Shown here: positions 34,682 through 43,607 of the stretch, one piece after another
Position numbering within the stretch: the first letter of the stretch is position 1
How the letters are laid out: every line of letters starts with the position of its first letter
DNA from: Enterovirga rhinocerotis
Lineage (GTDB): Bacteria; Pseudomonadota; Alphaproteobacteria; Rhizobiales; Beijerinckiaceae
DNA: 64,000 nt
Reading direction: 5' to 3'
NCBI RefSeq assembly: GCF_004363955.1
Contig: NZ_SNZR01000011.1
Span: 806,001-870,000, forward strand
Program-made: the position numbers and the translations under genes
The notes under the pieces: generated by a model
Databases searched by the model: none
Told to the model about the DNA's origin: nothing
What the model saw: only the letters and a program-made list of their open reading frames with translations

Positions 34682-36319
34682 GTGGAGCAGGCGGAAGAGG
34701 GCGACCATTTCGACTACGTGGTGGTCGGCTCCGGAGCGGCGGGTTCCATCGTGGCGGCTCGTCTGGCGGAGGCCGGGGGCTGCACGGTCTGCGTTCTCGA
34801 AGCGGGTCCGATGGACCACACCCCCTTCGTCCACATCCCGGCGGGCTTCATCAAGACGCTCTTCAATCCGGCCTATACGTGGCAGTTCAAGACGGCCCCG
34901 GCCGCCTATACGGCGGGTCGGCAGGTGAACGTGACGCAGGGGCGCGTCCTTGGCGGCTCCGGCTCCGTCAACGGCATGATCTACAATCGCGGTCAGCCGG
35001 CCGATTTCGACGAATGGGCCCAGCGCGGCAATCGCGGCTGGGGCTATGCGGACCTGTTGCCGTATTTCCGCAAGTCCGAGCGGCGCGTCGGCTTCGGCAG
35101 CGAGGAGACGCGGGGCCGGGACGGGGCCGTCCCGGTGACGGATATGGATTGGATCCACCCGGTCTCCGAGGCCTTTATCGCGGGTGCCGAGGCACTCGGG
35201 ATCCCGCGCAATCCCGACTACAACAGCGGCGATCAGGCGGGGGTCGGATATTACCAGCGCGCCATCCATCGCGGCTGGCGGCTGAGTTCGGGCCGCGCCT
35301 ACCTGATGCCGGCGGTCCGCCGGGGGCGCGTCGACCTGCGCACGAATGCCCGCGCCTGCGGGATCGTGCTGGCGGATGGGCGGGCGACAGGGGTCCGGTA
35401 CCTCACGGCGCGCGGCGGGACGCCGCGACTGGTCCATGCGCGGCGGGAGGTCATCGTGTCTGCGGGGACCGCCAATACGGCCCGTCTCCTGCAATTGTCC
35501 GGGATCGGGCCGGAGGATGTGCTGAGACCGCTCGGCATCGAGATCCGGCACGGCCTGCCCGGAGTCGGACAGAACCTGCGCGACCATTACTCGATCCGGG
35601 CGGTCGCGCGGGCGAAGGCCGGCACCGTCACGCTGAACGAACTCGCCCGCGGCCCCCGCCTGCTCGGTCAGATCGCTCGCTGGGCCCTCGGCCGGCCGAG
35701 CATCCTGGCGACCGTCCCGTCCCATGTCTACGGGTTCTGGATGTCCCGGCCGGGGCTCGAACAGCCCGACCTCCAGATCATGTTCTCCCCCGGTAGCTAC
35801 AAGCAGGGCCGGAATTACGTCTTCGACGACTATCCCGGCATGACGGTCGGGGTCTCCCAGCACCGCCCGCACAGCTCGGGCTGGGTCAGGGCGGTCTCGA
35901 GCGATCTCTGGGTCGATCCGGAGATCCAGCCCAACTATCTCAAGGATACCTACGACCAGGACACGCTTCTCGGCGGGCTCAAGCTCGTCCGGAGGCTGCT
36001 CGCGGCGCCCGAGCTGTCGCCCTTCGTCGAAGCCGAGACCCTGCCCGGGCGGGACGTGACGAGCGACGAGGATCTCCTGGCTTTCGCGCGCGAGAACGGC
36101 GCCTCCGGCTTCCACCTGATCGGCACCGCGCGGATGGGGCCATCGTCGGACCCGACGAGCGTCGTCGACGATCGCCTGCGCGTCCACGGTCTCCGCGGCC
36201 TGCGCGTGATCGACGCCTCCATCATGCCGAACATGCCCTCGGCCAATACGTATGCCTCATCGCTCATGATCGGCGAGAAGGGCGCCGACCTCGTCAAGGA
36301 AGACGCGAGGGCCGCCTGA
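34682..36319 (+). CDS. GMC family FAD-dependent oxidoreductase
   Basis: This 545-residue flavoprotein begins with the ADP-binding motif FDYVVVGSGAAGSIVAARLAE. It continues with the GMC signatures RVLGGSGSVNGMIYNRGQPADFDEW and SAGTANTARLLQLSGIGP, and has the C-terminal catalytic region (GFHLIGTARMG with the active-site His, and LRVIDASIMPNMPSANTYASSLMIGEKGADL). Family members oxidise choline, alcohols or polyethylene glycol; the substrate is unknown here. The GTG at 34682 has an upstream GGAGGTTCAGG; an extension to a TTG at 34643 is less likely. Confidence 0.9.
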   Translation: MEQAEEGDHFDYVVVGSGAAGSIVAARLAEAGGCTVCVLEAGPMDHTPFVHIPAGFIKTLFNPAYTWQFKTAPAAYTAGRQVNVTQGRVLGGSGSVNGMIYNRGQPADFDEWAQRGNRGWGYADLLPYFRKSERRVGFGSEETRGRDGAVPVTDMDWIHPVSEAFIAGAEALGIPRNPDYNSGDQAGVGYYQRAIHRGWRLSSGRAYLMPAVRRGRVDLRTNARACGIVLADGRATGVRYLTARGGTPRLVHARREVIVSAGTANTARLLQLSGIGPEDVLRPLGIEIRHGLPGVGQNLRDHYSIRAVARAKAGTVTLNELARGPRLLGQIARWALGRPSILATVPSHVYGFWMSRPGLEQPDLQIMFSPGSYKQGRNYVFDDYPGMTVGVSQHRPHSSGWVRAVSSDLWVDPEIQPNYLKDTYDQDTLLGGLKLVRRLLAAPELSPFVEAETLPGRDVTSDEDLLAFARENGASGFHLIGTARMGPSSDPTSVVDDRLRVHGLRGLRVIDASIMPNMPSANTYASSLMIGEKGADLVKEDARAA

Positions 36320-36337
36320 CGATCGGCCGGCGTCTCG

Positions 36338-37174
36338 TCAATCGATCGTCAGGAGGACGGGCTGGTGATCGGACAGGCGCGTCTCGGTATCGTACGCGAT
36401 TGCGGCGACGCGGCGCGCGAGATCGCCCGTCACGAGGACATGGTCGGCGCAATGGGGCTCGCCGTAGCGCCGGTCGGCGATGCAGAACGAGGGCGGGTGC
36501 GGGACGTCGCCGTGGCGAAGGACCCAGGCGTCGCGGAAGGCGGGAGTCCCATCGGGGAAGGGGGCGAGGAGCCGCATCCGGGTCGGATCGTCGGGCCGCA
36601 TGTTGAAATCGCCGGTGAGGATGGCCGAGCCGGAGGCGGGCGTCGGCGCATAGGGTCCCGCCCCGGTCTCGCGCAGCGTCACGGCCCGGCTCGCGCCATC
36701 CTCATGCGCCGCTCGGATCGCATCCACCGCCAGCGCGCGCAGATCGCCCGAGAAATATTCGAGATGGGTCGTCATCACCCGAACGGGGCCGAACGGCGCC
36801 TCGATCATGGTTTCGATCAGCGTCCGGGGCATGTTGAGGCCGGGTGTTCCCGGCCAGGGGAGGGCGTGGCGGATGACCTGCCTGACGGGAAGCCGGGAGA
36901 GGATGAGGTTGCCGAAGCGGCGACGGCGCCCGTCTTCGTCGTAGGTTTCGACCCCCGCACCGATCACCGGCCGGTGATCCGGCAGCAAGGCGGCGAGTTC
37001 TGCGAACTGGTCCGCGCCGCCCTGGCCTTCGAGGTCGGGCATGTTGTCGGCGACCTCCTGCAGGCAGAGGATGTCGGGATCGCCGAGATCGCGGGCATGG
37101 CGGACGATCCGCGCCAGATCGACCCTGCCGTCGAGGCCGAGGCCCCACTGGATGTTCCAGGTGAGGAGCTTCAT
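36338..37174 (-). CDS. Endonuclease/exonuclease/phosphatase family hydrolase
   Basis: This 278-residue metal-dependent phosphohydrolase shows the EEP pattern: MKLLTWNIQWG, DILCLQEVADN with the metal-binding Glu, TTHLEYFSGDLRA, ILTGDFNMRPDD and the C-terminal SDHQPVLL. Members cleave phosphodiesters in nucleic acids, lipids or small molecules. It starts ten bases after the ugpE-like permease gene and is the last gene of that operon. A phosphodiesterase acting on the imported substrate, replacing the UgpQ role, is a reasonable inference. Confidence 0.85.
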   Translation of the reverse strand: MKLLTWNIQWGLGLDGRVDLARIVRHARDLGDPDILCLQEVADNMPDLEGQGGADQFAELAALLPDHRPVIGAGVETYDEDGRRRRFGNLILSRLPVRQVIRHALPWPGTPGLNMPRTLIETMIEAPFGPVRVMTTHLEYFSGDLRALAVDAIRAAHEDGASRAVTLRETGAGPYAPTPASGSAILTGDFNMRPDDPTRMRLLAPFPDGTPAFRDAWVLRHGDVPHPPSFCIADRRYGEPHCADHVLVTGDLARRVAAIAYDTETRLSDHQPVLLTID

Positions 37175-37184
37175 GCCGGCCGCC

Positions 37185-38093
37185 TCAGCGGATGCCCGCC
37201 CGGATGAAGCTCTGCACGAATTGGCGCTGGAACAGCAGGAAGGCGACGAGCAGCGGCGCGGAGGTCATCAGCGTCGCCGCGCAGATGATCGACCAGTCGA
37301 CGCCCTGGTCGCCGGAGGAGAAGATCTGCAGCCCGACCGTCAGGGGCCGCGCCTCGACGGAATTCGTCACGATCAGCGGCCACAGGAAGTTGTTCCAGTG
37401 GAACGAGACCGAGACGAGGCCGTAGGCGATGTAGATTGGTTTCGCGAGCGGGACGTAGACGCGAAGCAGGATCTGCACGGCGGACGCGCCCTCGACCCGC
37501 GCCGCGTCGTCGAGCTCGCGCGGGATGGTGCGGAAGGTCTGGCGCAGGAGGAAGATGCCGAAGGCCGAGGCGATATAGGGGAGGGCGATGCCGGGGATCG
37601 TGTCGATCAGCCCGAGCCGGCTCATCGTGCGGTAGTTCTCCACCAGCAGCACGTCCGGCATGATCATGAGCTGCGCGAGGACCAGTGCGAAGGCGATCTC
37701 GCGTCCGACGAAGGCGAAGCGCGCGAAGGCATAGGCGGCGAGCGTGCAAAGGACCAACTGACCCGCGAGGATCATCGTCACCAGCACGAAGGTGTTCAGG
37801 AAATAGCGCGCGAAGGGCGCAGCCTCCCAGGCCCGGCGGAAGTTCTCGAGCGTCCAGGGCGCCGCGAGCGAGAACCGCGTCGTGTCCTCGATCGCGTGGA
37901 AGGCCGCCCAGACGCAGAAGAGCAGCGGCAGGATCCAGAGGATCGCCAGCAGGATCGCGCCGACAGATTGCAGCGCGGCGGAGAAACCGGCCGGCTCGTA
38001 GGGGTTCGAGGGGCCTGCCGCCTGGCTCCTTCTCCCCTTGCGGGAGAAGGTGGCATCGCGGAGCGGATGAGGGGGCGACGCCGTCCCGCTCAT
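37185..38093 (-). CDS. ugpE: Ugp-type ABC transporter permease (UgpE-like) with repeat-derived N-terminus
   Basis: This 302-residue inner-membrane permease has six hydrophobic segments and the EAA loop DDAARVEGASAVQILLRVYVPLAKP characteristic of the MalG/UgpE family. The start is fixed by an ATGA overlap with the upstream permease. The first 35 or so residues are not typical and are encoded by a hairpin repeat of the CCCTCTCCC type (38028-38075). Mature homology begins at FSAALQSVGAILLAILWILP. The substrate is probably glycerol 3-phosphate or a related glycerophosphodiester. Confidence 0.85.
   Translation of the reverse strand: MSGTASPPHPLRDATFSRKGRRSQAAGPSNPYEPAGFSAALQSVGAILLAILWILPLLFCVWAAFHAIEDTTRFSLAAPWTLENFRRAWEAAPFARYFLNTFVLVTMILAGQLVLCTLAAYAFARFAFVGREIAFALVLAQLMIMPDVLLVENYRTMSRLGLIDTIPGIALPYIASAFGIFLLRQTFRTIPRELDDAARVEGASAVQILLRVYVPLAKPIYIAYGLVSVSFHWNNFLWPLIVTNSVEARPLTVGLQIFSSGDQGVDWSIICAATLMTSAPLLVAFLLFQRQFVQSFIRAGIR
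38028..38075. repeat. Hairpin repeat inside the ugpE 5' coding region
   Basis: CCTTCTCCC (38028-38036) and GGGAGAAGG (38042-38050) form a nine-base stem with a five-base loop. TGGCATCGCGGAGCGGATGAGGG follows, the tail of a widespread intergenic repeat. It lies wholly within the permease reading frame. Confidence 0.75.
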
Positions 38094-38968
38094 CGGTAAT
38101 GCACCCGCCGCTCGAGCACGCCGTACTGGATGGCGGCTGCGAGGCCGAGGATGGCGAGGAGCACGACCGTCAGCGCGGCCGCGTACGACGTGTCCCAGAA
38201 GGAGAAGCCCGTCTGGTAGATGTAGTAGAGGACGAGCGTCGTCGCGTTGTCCGGCCCGCCCCGCGTCATGACGAAGATCTGGTCGATCATCCGGAAGGCG
38301 TTGATGACGGCGTTGATCAGCACGAACAGGGTCGTCGGCATGAGCAGCGGGAACTGGACGCGCCGGAAGAACGTCCAGCGGGAGGCGCCCTCGAGATTGG
38401 CCGCCTCGGCGAGCACCGGCGGGATCGCCTGGAGCGCCGCGAGGTAGAAGATCATGAAGAAGCCGGCTTCCTTCCAGATCGCGACGATCGTGACGGCCGC
38501 CAGCGCCGTGTCGGGCGAGCCGAGCCAGTTATGCGAGGGCAGGCCGAAGGCTCCCGTCACCTGCTCCAGCAGCCCGTATTGGGGGGTGAAGAAGAACAGC
38601 CAGATATTGGCGACCGCGATCATCGGCAGCACGGTCGGCGTGAAATAGGCCACGCGCGCGAAGGTGCGGCCCGGGATGCGGTCGTTGATCCACAGCGCCA
38701 TCAGCATGGCGATCCCGATCGAGAGCGGGATCGTGCCGGCCGCATAGATCAGGTTGTTGCCGAGCGCGCGCCAGAAGACCGGATCGGCGAGGATCTGCTC
38801 GTAATTGTCGAGGCCGACGAAGCGCGACGGACGGCGCGGTCGCGCGGTCGAGGTGAAGCTCTCGATCAGGCTCGCGAGGGCCGGCCAATGCGTGAAGGCG
38901 ACGAGCAGGATCATCGCCGGGGCGAGAAGGCCCCAGCCGATCAGCGTCTCGCGGTAGCGGGTCGTCAT
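38090..38968 (-). CDS. ugpA: Ugp-type ABC transporter permease (UgpA-like)
   Basis: This 292-residue permease of the MalF/UgpA family has six membrane segments, starting ETLIGWGLLAPAMILLVAFTHWP, and the EAA loop LAEAANLEGASRWTFFRRVQFPLLMP. It would form the channel with the UgpE-like protein. The ATG at 38968 overlaps the stop of the vapC gene as ATGA, so its translation depends on a toxin gene; the binding protein gene lies beyond the toxin-antitoxin pair. Confidence 0.88.
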   Translation of the reverse strand: MTTRYRETLIGWGLLAPAMILLVAFTHWPALASLIESFTSTARPRRPSRFVGLDNYEQILADPVFWRALGNNLIYAAGTIPLSIGIAMLMALWINDRIPGRTFARVAYFTPTVLPMIAVANIWLFFFTPQYGLLEQVTGAFGLPSHNWLGSPDTALAAVTIVAIWKEAGFFMIFYLAALQAIPPVLAEAANLEGASRWTFFRRVQFPLLMPTTLFVLINAVINAFRMIDQIFVMTRGGPDNATTLVLYYIYQTGFSFWDTSYAAALTVVLLAILGLAAAIQYGVLERRVHYR

Positions 38969-39366
38969 GAGGCGGCAGGGATGTCCGTATGGCTGACGTC
39001 ACGGCCTTTGAAGAGGATCGGGACGTTGTGCTGGCGTGCGCAGGCGTAGGAGAGGCAATCGGCGAGGTTCAGGCGGGCCGGCGAGCCGCGTCCTTTGCCA
39101 TAACGCCTGAAAGCTGCGACCGCGAGCCGTCCTGTCTCGTCATCGATCGGCACGACGGAAATCCCGGTTTCGAGGAAGAACTCGTCGAGTTCCGGCTCGA
39201 CGTCCGCTGGATCCATCCTGAGCTTCGTCGCCAGGACCATGCAGGCTTCGAGGCGCACCAGCGGCGATGTCAGGCGCGTCTGCGCGGCTTCAAGCTTCGC
39301 CGAGAGGTCGTCGGCGTCAGTCTCGCGAGACAGGATGGCGACGATGGCCGACGTGTCGACGAACAT
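38965..39366 (-). CDS. vapC: PIN-domain toxin VapC inside the ugp operon
   Basis: This 133-residue PIN protein has the acidic residues Asp4 (MFVDTSAIVAIL), Glu40 (PLVRLEACMVL), Asp103 (LNLADCLSYACA) and Asp123 (ILFKGRDVSHTDI). The last motif is typical of the VapC group paired with PSK-type VapB proteins. Putative site-specific RNase. It starts immediately after the vapB stop and its own stop overlaps the ugpA start. Confidence 0.92.
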   Translation of the reverse strand: MFVDTSAIVAILSRETDADDLSAKLEAAQTRLTSPLVRLEACMVLATKLRMDPADVEPELDEFFLETGISVVPIDDETGRLAVAAFRRYGKGRGSPARLNLADCLSYACARQHNVPILFKGRDVSHTDIPAAS

Positions 39367-39615
39367 TCAAAAGCGCGTCCACATCTCGTCGCGCTCGTCC
39401 TCCGAGATATCCCGACCGCCGGGTTTCGCCTTGGCTTGAAGACGCTCTGCGATCCGCGCGAGCCGCTCCGCCAGCGGGATGGCTTCCCGCTCCCGCCGCA
39501 ACTCGCTCTCCAGCGCGCCGACGACCGCTTCCTCGAGACCCGTCTGGCGGAGGGTCGCGAGCTGCCGCGCGAGGTCGTGGGCGCGCGGGTCACGGATGTT
39601 CAGAGGCTTACCCAT
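39367..39615 (-). CDS. vapB: PSK/Rv0623-type VapB antitoxin
   Basis: This 82-residue protein fits the short VapB family: MGKPLNIRDPRAHDLARQLATLRQTGLEEAVVGALE is a ribbon-helix-helix-like DNA-binding region. The charged C-terminus ending DISEDERDEMWTRF would wrap the toxin. A long palindrome directly upstream is its likely operator. It sits between ugpB and ugpA. Confidence 0.88.
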   Translation of the reverse strand: MGKPLNIRDPRAHDLARQLATLRQTGLEEAVVGALESELRREREAIPLAERLARIAERLQAKAKPGGRDISEDERDEMWTRF

Positions 39616-39624
39616 CGGGTGGCT

Positions 39625-39666
39625 CCGTCTTGACGCGACGCTAGCCGCGTCAAGACGGACGCGTCA
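39625..39666. promoter_or_regulatory. Palindromic operator of vapBC in the ugp operon
   Basis: CCGTCTTGACGCG (39625-39637) and CGCGTCAAGACGG (39646-39658) are perfect 13-base arms around an eight-base centre; GACGCGTCAA repeats one half-site up to 39666. It lies ten bases before the vapB start, in the gap after ugpB. It is the likely VapBC autoregulatory site and could also act as a promoter or barrier inside the transporter operon. Confidence 0.75.
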
Positions 39667-39680
39667 ACGGGACTGATACC

Positions 39681-40967
39681 TCAGCGATAGGCCTTCAGGA
39701 TGCGCTCGGCCTCGGCCTGGGCATCCGCCAGCGCCTTCTCCGGCGCCTTCGTGCCGTTGACGGCCGCCTGGATGTTGTCCTCGAGGGCCTTCGTCACGCG
39801 CTGGTTCTCGTGCGTCGAGAGTTCGGCGAGCGCGAATTCGAGCTGGTCGCGTGCGACGGCAGCCGGCGGGAAGGTCTTCAGGTGCTCCTTCATGACCGGC
39901 GTCTCGTAGGCCCCAGGGCTCACGGCGACGTAGCCCGTGTCGATGCTCCACTTGGCCGCGCGTTCGGGCTGGGTGATCCAGCGGACGAACTTGACCGCCG
40001 CTTCCTGCTGGGCCGGGGTCGCCTTCTTCGACAGGTAGAAATTGCCGCCGCCCGTCGGCGAGCCGCGCCGCTTGTTGGCGGGGAGCATGGCGACGCCGAA
40101 GGGGAATTTGGCGTTGTTGCGGACGTTGGTCAGGTTGCCCGTCGTCGTCCACATCATGGCGGTCTTCCGCTCGAAGAAGTCGCGCGGCGTCGTCCCCCAG
40201 TCGATCGTGCCCGGCGCCATCACCTTGTGCTTGCGCGCGAGGTCGACGAGGTAGGTCAGGGCTTCGAGCGTCGCGGGCGCGTCGAAGGCGGTCTTGTTGC
40301 CCTCCTGGTTGGCGAGGACCGAGCCGGACTGGATCGCGAGCGATTGCAGCAGCCAATAGGCGAAGCCGGTCGTCGGGATCTGCGTGCCCCATTGCTGGGT
40401 GTTGCCGCCGTCGCGCTTGGTCAGCTTCTCGGCGAAGGCGACGTGCTCGGCCCAGTTCGCGGGCGCCTTGTCGGGATCGAGGCCGGCCTCCTTGAAGGCC
40501 TCCTTGTTCCAGTAGAGCACGATCGTCGAACGCTGGAACGGGATGCCCCAGGTCTTTCCCTCGGACTGGCTGTTCAGCATGAAGGCCGGGTAGAAGCCCT
40601 GCAGCCAGGCCTTGTCCTCGGCGCTCTTCAGGAAGCCGTCGAAGGGAGTGACGGCCTCCTCGTCGATCATCGTGAACATGTCGGTCGACAGCAGCACGGA
40701 GAGCGTCGGCGGGATGCCGCTCTTATGGGCGGTGAGAACCTTGACGATCGTCTCCTGGTAGGTGCCGGCATAGGTCGGCGTCACCTTGATCGAGGGGTTC
40801 TCCTTCCCGAATTCGGCGGCATAGGCGTCGATCAGCTTCGTGATCGGTCCTCCCACGGCCACGGGGAAGAAGAACGAGACGTCCGTCGTGCCCTGGGCGA
40901 TGGCTGGCGATGCGACGCCGGCCCCCAGAGCTGCGGCTGTCCCGACGATGAATTCGCGCCTGTCCAT
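39681..40967 (-). CDS. ugpB: sn-Glycerol-3-phosphate-type ABC substrate-binding protein
   Basis: This 428-residue periplasmic family-1 binding protein has a twin-Arg signal (MDRREFIVGTAAALGAGVASPAIAQ). It shows UgpB-like motifs: FGKENPSIKVTPTYAGTYQETIVKVLTAHKSG, FQRSTIVLYWNKEAFKEAGLDPDKAPANWAE, MMWTTTGNLTNVRNNAKFPFGVAMLP. UgpB binds glycerol 3-phosphate and glycerophosphocholine. The assignment rests on motif similarity and operon content (permeases, MalK-type ATPase, phosphohydrolase); a sugar ligand cannot be excluded. It follows the ATPase gene by 99 bases. Confidence 0.85.
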   Translation of the reverse strand: MDRREFIVGTAAALGAGVASPAIAQGTTDVSFFFPVAVGGPITKLIDAYAAEFGKENPSIKVTPTYAGTYQETIVKVLTAHKSGIPPTLSVLLSTDMFTMIDEEAVTPFDGFLKSAEDKAWLQGFYPAFMLNSQSEGKTWGIPFQRSTIVLYWNKEAFKEAGLDPDKAPANWAEHVAFAEKLTKRDGGNTQQWGTQIPTTGFAYWLLQSLAIQSGSVLANQEGNKTAFDAPATLEALTYLVDLARKHKVMAPGTIDWGTTPRDFFERKTAMMWTTTGNLTNVRNNAKFPFGVAMLPANKRRGSPTGGGNFYLSKKATPAQQEAAVKFVRWITQPERAAKWSIDTGYVAVSPGAYETPVMKEHLKTFPPAAVARDQLEFALAELSTHENQRVTKALEDNIQAAVNGTKAPEKALADAQAEAERILKAYR

Positions 40968-41066
40968 GGTCCCTCTCTCGATCCGAGCGTTTGCGCTTTC
41001 TCAGGTCTTCTTATCGGTTCCGTGACGGTTGGGCGATCCGAACCGTCACTTTCGTCTCGCACGGCG

Positions 41067-42086
41067 TCACAGGCGCCGTCCGCCCTCCTGCTCGAACCAG
41101 TGGGCAGCCTCGGGTGACCAGGCGAGGCCGAGCCTCTCCCCGGGTTTCGCGTCACGGCGTCCGGCCACCCGCACGACGACGGGATCCTGCCCGATCCGGG
41201 TCTCGATCAGCGTGTCGGCGCCGAGATACTCGGCCGCGATGACCTCCGCCGGGACGCCCTCCGCGTCGATCCGCACGGCTTCGGCCCGGATGCCGCAGGC
41301 GAGGCCGTCCGCCTCGCCCGGCAGGCGGATCCACGAGACGTCAGCGAGGCTGCCGGCGGCGATCACGTTCATCGGCGGGCTGCCGATGAACCGCGCCGCG
41401 AAGGATGTCGCGGGGGTCTCGTAGAGCTCGGCCGGCGTGCCGTTCTGCTCGATCTGGCCGCTCCGCATGAGGATGATGCGGTCGGCCATCGTCATCGCTT
41501 CCGACTGGTCGTGCGTGACGTAGACCATGGTCATGCCGAGCCGCTGCTGCAGCGCCCGGATCTCGCGCCGCATCTCGAGGCGGAGCTGGGCGTCGAGGTT
41601 CGAGAGCGGCTCGTCCATCAGGCAGACGCCCGCTTCCGCGACGATCGCGCGGGCGAGGGCGACGCGCTGCTGCTGGCCGCCCGAGAGCTGCGAGGGCTTG
41701 CGGTCAAGCAGGGCTCCGAGGCCGAGCATGTCGGCCGCCCGCGCGAGGCGCGCCTCGCGGTCGGCGGTGCCGACCTTGCGGACGCGCAGGCCGAAGATGA
41801 TGTTCTCGGCGACGCTCAGATGCGGGAACAGGGCGTAGCTCTGGAACACCATCGCGATGCCCCGCTTCGAGGGCGCCAGGTCGGTGACGTCGCGTCCGCC
41901 GATGAGGATGCGGCCGGCGCTCGGATGGTCGAGCCCCGCGATCAGTCGGAGCGTCGTCGACTTTCCGCAGCCGGACGGACCGAGCAGAGCGACGAACTCG
42001 CCGGCACCGACCGCGAAATCGATGCCGTGGAGGGCGACGGCCTCGTCCCACTCCTTCTTGACGTCGACGAGCCGGATGTCGGTCAA
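41067..42086 (-). CDS. ugpC: UgpC/MalK-type ABC transporter ATPase
   Basis: This 339-residue ATPase has Walker [11 protein letters not shown]-loop [11 protein letters not shown], signature [15 protein letters not shown], Walker [14 protein letters not shown], the switch His in YVTHDQSEA, and a C-terminal regulatory TOBE-like domain from about residue 235. This is the CUT1 importer group. I chose the TTG at 42086 because GAGGGGGG lies five bases upstream and [13 protein letters not shown] is a normal start; an ATG at 42140 would add 18 odd residues. It heads the ugp operon. Confidence 0.9.
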   Translation of the reverse strand: MTDIRLVDVKKEWDEAVALHGIDFAVGAGEFVALLGPSGCGKSTTLRLIAGLDHPSAGRILIGGRDVTDLAPSKRGIAMVFQSYALFPHLSVAENIIFGLRVRKVGTADREARLARAADMLGLGALLDRKPSQLSGGQQQRVALARAIVAEAGVCLMDEPLSNLDAQLRLEMRREIRALQQRLGMTMVYVTHDQSEAMTMADRIILMRSGQIEQNGTPAELYETPATSFAARFIGSPPMNVIAAGSLADVSWIRLPGEADGLACGIRAEAVRIDAEGVPAEVIAAEYLGADTLIETRIGQDPVVVRVAGRRDAKPGERLGLAWSPEAAHWFEQEGGRRL

Positions 42087-42258
42087 CGATACCCCCCTCG
42101 GGTGCCGGAATCCGGCCCTTGGGCCGGTCTTCTGGCACATCCGGCGGGCCAGCCAAAGACCGCGATCTCGAAGAGCTCTCGCTGAGCCGGACAGCGCGTC
42201 GTCCTCGCCGCCTGCGCACGGCTACGGTAGGTTCGCCTCGATCGGAGGGGAGATCGGC

Positions 42259-42744
42259 TTGTATCGGATGGTGTTGGGTGTGCTGCTGAGCGTCGTCGCG
42301 GCGGGGCTGCTCTATGTCGGAGGGGCGAAGATCGTCGAACAGGAAAGGCGCGCCGCGACGATGAAGCGTGCCACCGGCACGAGCCTCGGCACCAGCGCGC
42401 CCGGTCATGGCCGCAACCGTGACCGGTGGGCGGTGGTGGAGTTCCGGACGGAGGACGGGGGCATCGTCAAGACGCGCTATCCGGTCATGGGCGACTTCCT
42501 GGTGCCGGACGACGGCACGCCGACCGAGGTCCTCTACGATCCCCGGGAGCCCGGCGCGGTCCTGCCCGCCTCCCTGGTCCGGCGGCTCTTCGCCCCGGTC
42601 CTGGGTGTCTTGACGACGGCCGTCGGCCTTGTGCTCGGCCTTGCCCTCGCCGTCTCCTGCTGGCGTTCGGTCCGCCGCGCGACGACGCCTCGGAGCCCCG
42701 TGACGGCGCGACCGGCTAAATCCCCGCGTCGCGGCGCAGGGTGA
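42259..42744 (+). CDS. DUF3592 domain-containing membrane protein
   Basis: This 161-residue protein has an N-terminal membrane segment (MVLGVLLSVVAAGLLYVGG), a soluble middle with the DUF3592 pattern (AVVEFRTEDGGIVKTRYPVMG, TEVLYDPREPGAVLP) and a second membrane segment near residues 115-140. Function is unknown. GGAGGGG precedes the TTG at 42259; the ATG at 42268 is the alternative. Its 3' end overlaps the GntR gene antisense by 29 bases. Confidence 0.75.
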   Translation: MYRMVLGVLLSVVAAGLLYVGGAKIVEQERRAATMKRATGTSLGTSAPGHGRNRDRWAVVEFRTEDGGIVKTRYPVMGDFLVPDDGTPTEVLYDPREPGAVLPASLVRRLFAPVLGVLTTAVGLVLGLALAVSCWRSVRRATTPRSPVTARPAKSPRRGAG

Positions 42745-43495
42745 TCGCGTAGGTGAAGCTGTCGGCGAGGTGCCAGTTGATCGAGGTCAGCATCGGTCCG
42801 CCGCCGATGTCGAGATAGCGCCGGATGACGCGAATGCCGGCGGTCCCCTGCGGGACGCCGAGAGCGTCCGCCGCCGCCGCCGGCAGCGTGCCGCCCGTGA
42901 TCACCTGGCGGGCCTCGATGACGAGTTCCCCGGTCCGCTCTTCGATGGTCGCATAGACCGGGCCGGTCTGATCGCGGATGTCGTGCAGGGCCGGCGCGAA
43001 GCGCAGGTGCACGAACACGATCGAATAGCTGACATCCTCGCGCGTCGCCGTCGTGCGGCGGACGCCCGTGATCTTCAGCCAGCGGGAATCCGGAGCCGCC
43101 GGAATGTCGTCCCCGCCGGTTTGCGGCGACACCTCCACGATCGAAACGTCGCCGATCTCGAGGCGCGTGTCGCGCGTGTACTGGAAGATTTCCGACAGCG
43201 TGTGCAGGCTGTGCACGTAGTCCGAGGGCTCAGCGCGCGCGATGACGCGGGTTCCGGCGCCCTGCCGACGCTCGACGAGGCCCAGATCGCCGAGGATGCG
43301 CAACGCCTCGCGCACGGTGTGCCGGCTGACCCCGAACCGCTCGCACAGCTTCGCCTCGGTCGGCAGCCACGAGTCGACCGGGAACTGGCCGAGCGCGATC
43401 TCGGTGCGGATCGTATTGGCGATGCGGCTGTAGAGGAGGGCGTCGGACCCTGTCCGCTCCCCTGAGCCGCCGCGCTCGGGAGATGCCTTGCCCAC
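42716..43495 (-). CDS. GntR-family regulator with UTRA ligand domain
   Basis: This 259-residue repressor-type protein has an N-terminal winged helix (YSRIANTIRTEIALGQFPVDSWLPTEAKLCERFGVSRHTVREALRILGDLGLVERRQGAGT) and a C-terminal UTRA ligand-binding domain (EDVSYSIVFVHLRFAPALHD, RVIRRYLDIGGGPMLTSINWH). I chose the GTG at 43495, after an AGGA run; a TTG at 43552 is possible. It is on the same strand as the ugp operon, upstream with one opposite gene between, so control of that operon is plausible but unproven. Confidence 0.85.
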   Translation of the reverse strand: MGKASPERGGSGERTGSDALLYSRIANTIRTEIALGQFPVDSWLPTEAKLCERFGVSRHTVREALRILGDLGLVERRQGAGTRVIARAEPSDYVHSLHTLSEIFQYTRDTRLEIGDVSIVEVSPQTGGDDIPAAPDSRWLKITGVRRTTATREDVSYSIVFVHLRFAPALHDIRDQTGPVYATIEERTGELVIEARQVITGGTLPAAAADALGVPQGTAGIRVIRRYLDIGGGPMLTSINWHLADSFTYAITLRRDAGI

Positions 43496-43607
43496 GAAGG
43501 TTATCCTGTCCTGCTCGGATCGGGGCTTAGCGGCGCCGAACCCGCCGGTCAACGAAGCGTCGGCGGGCTCTTCCCTGTTGCGGCGGCCGGGTTATGAAGC
43601 CGTCGCG

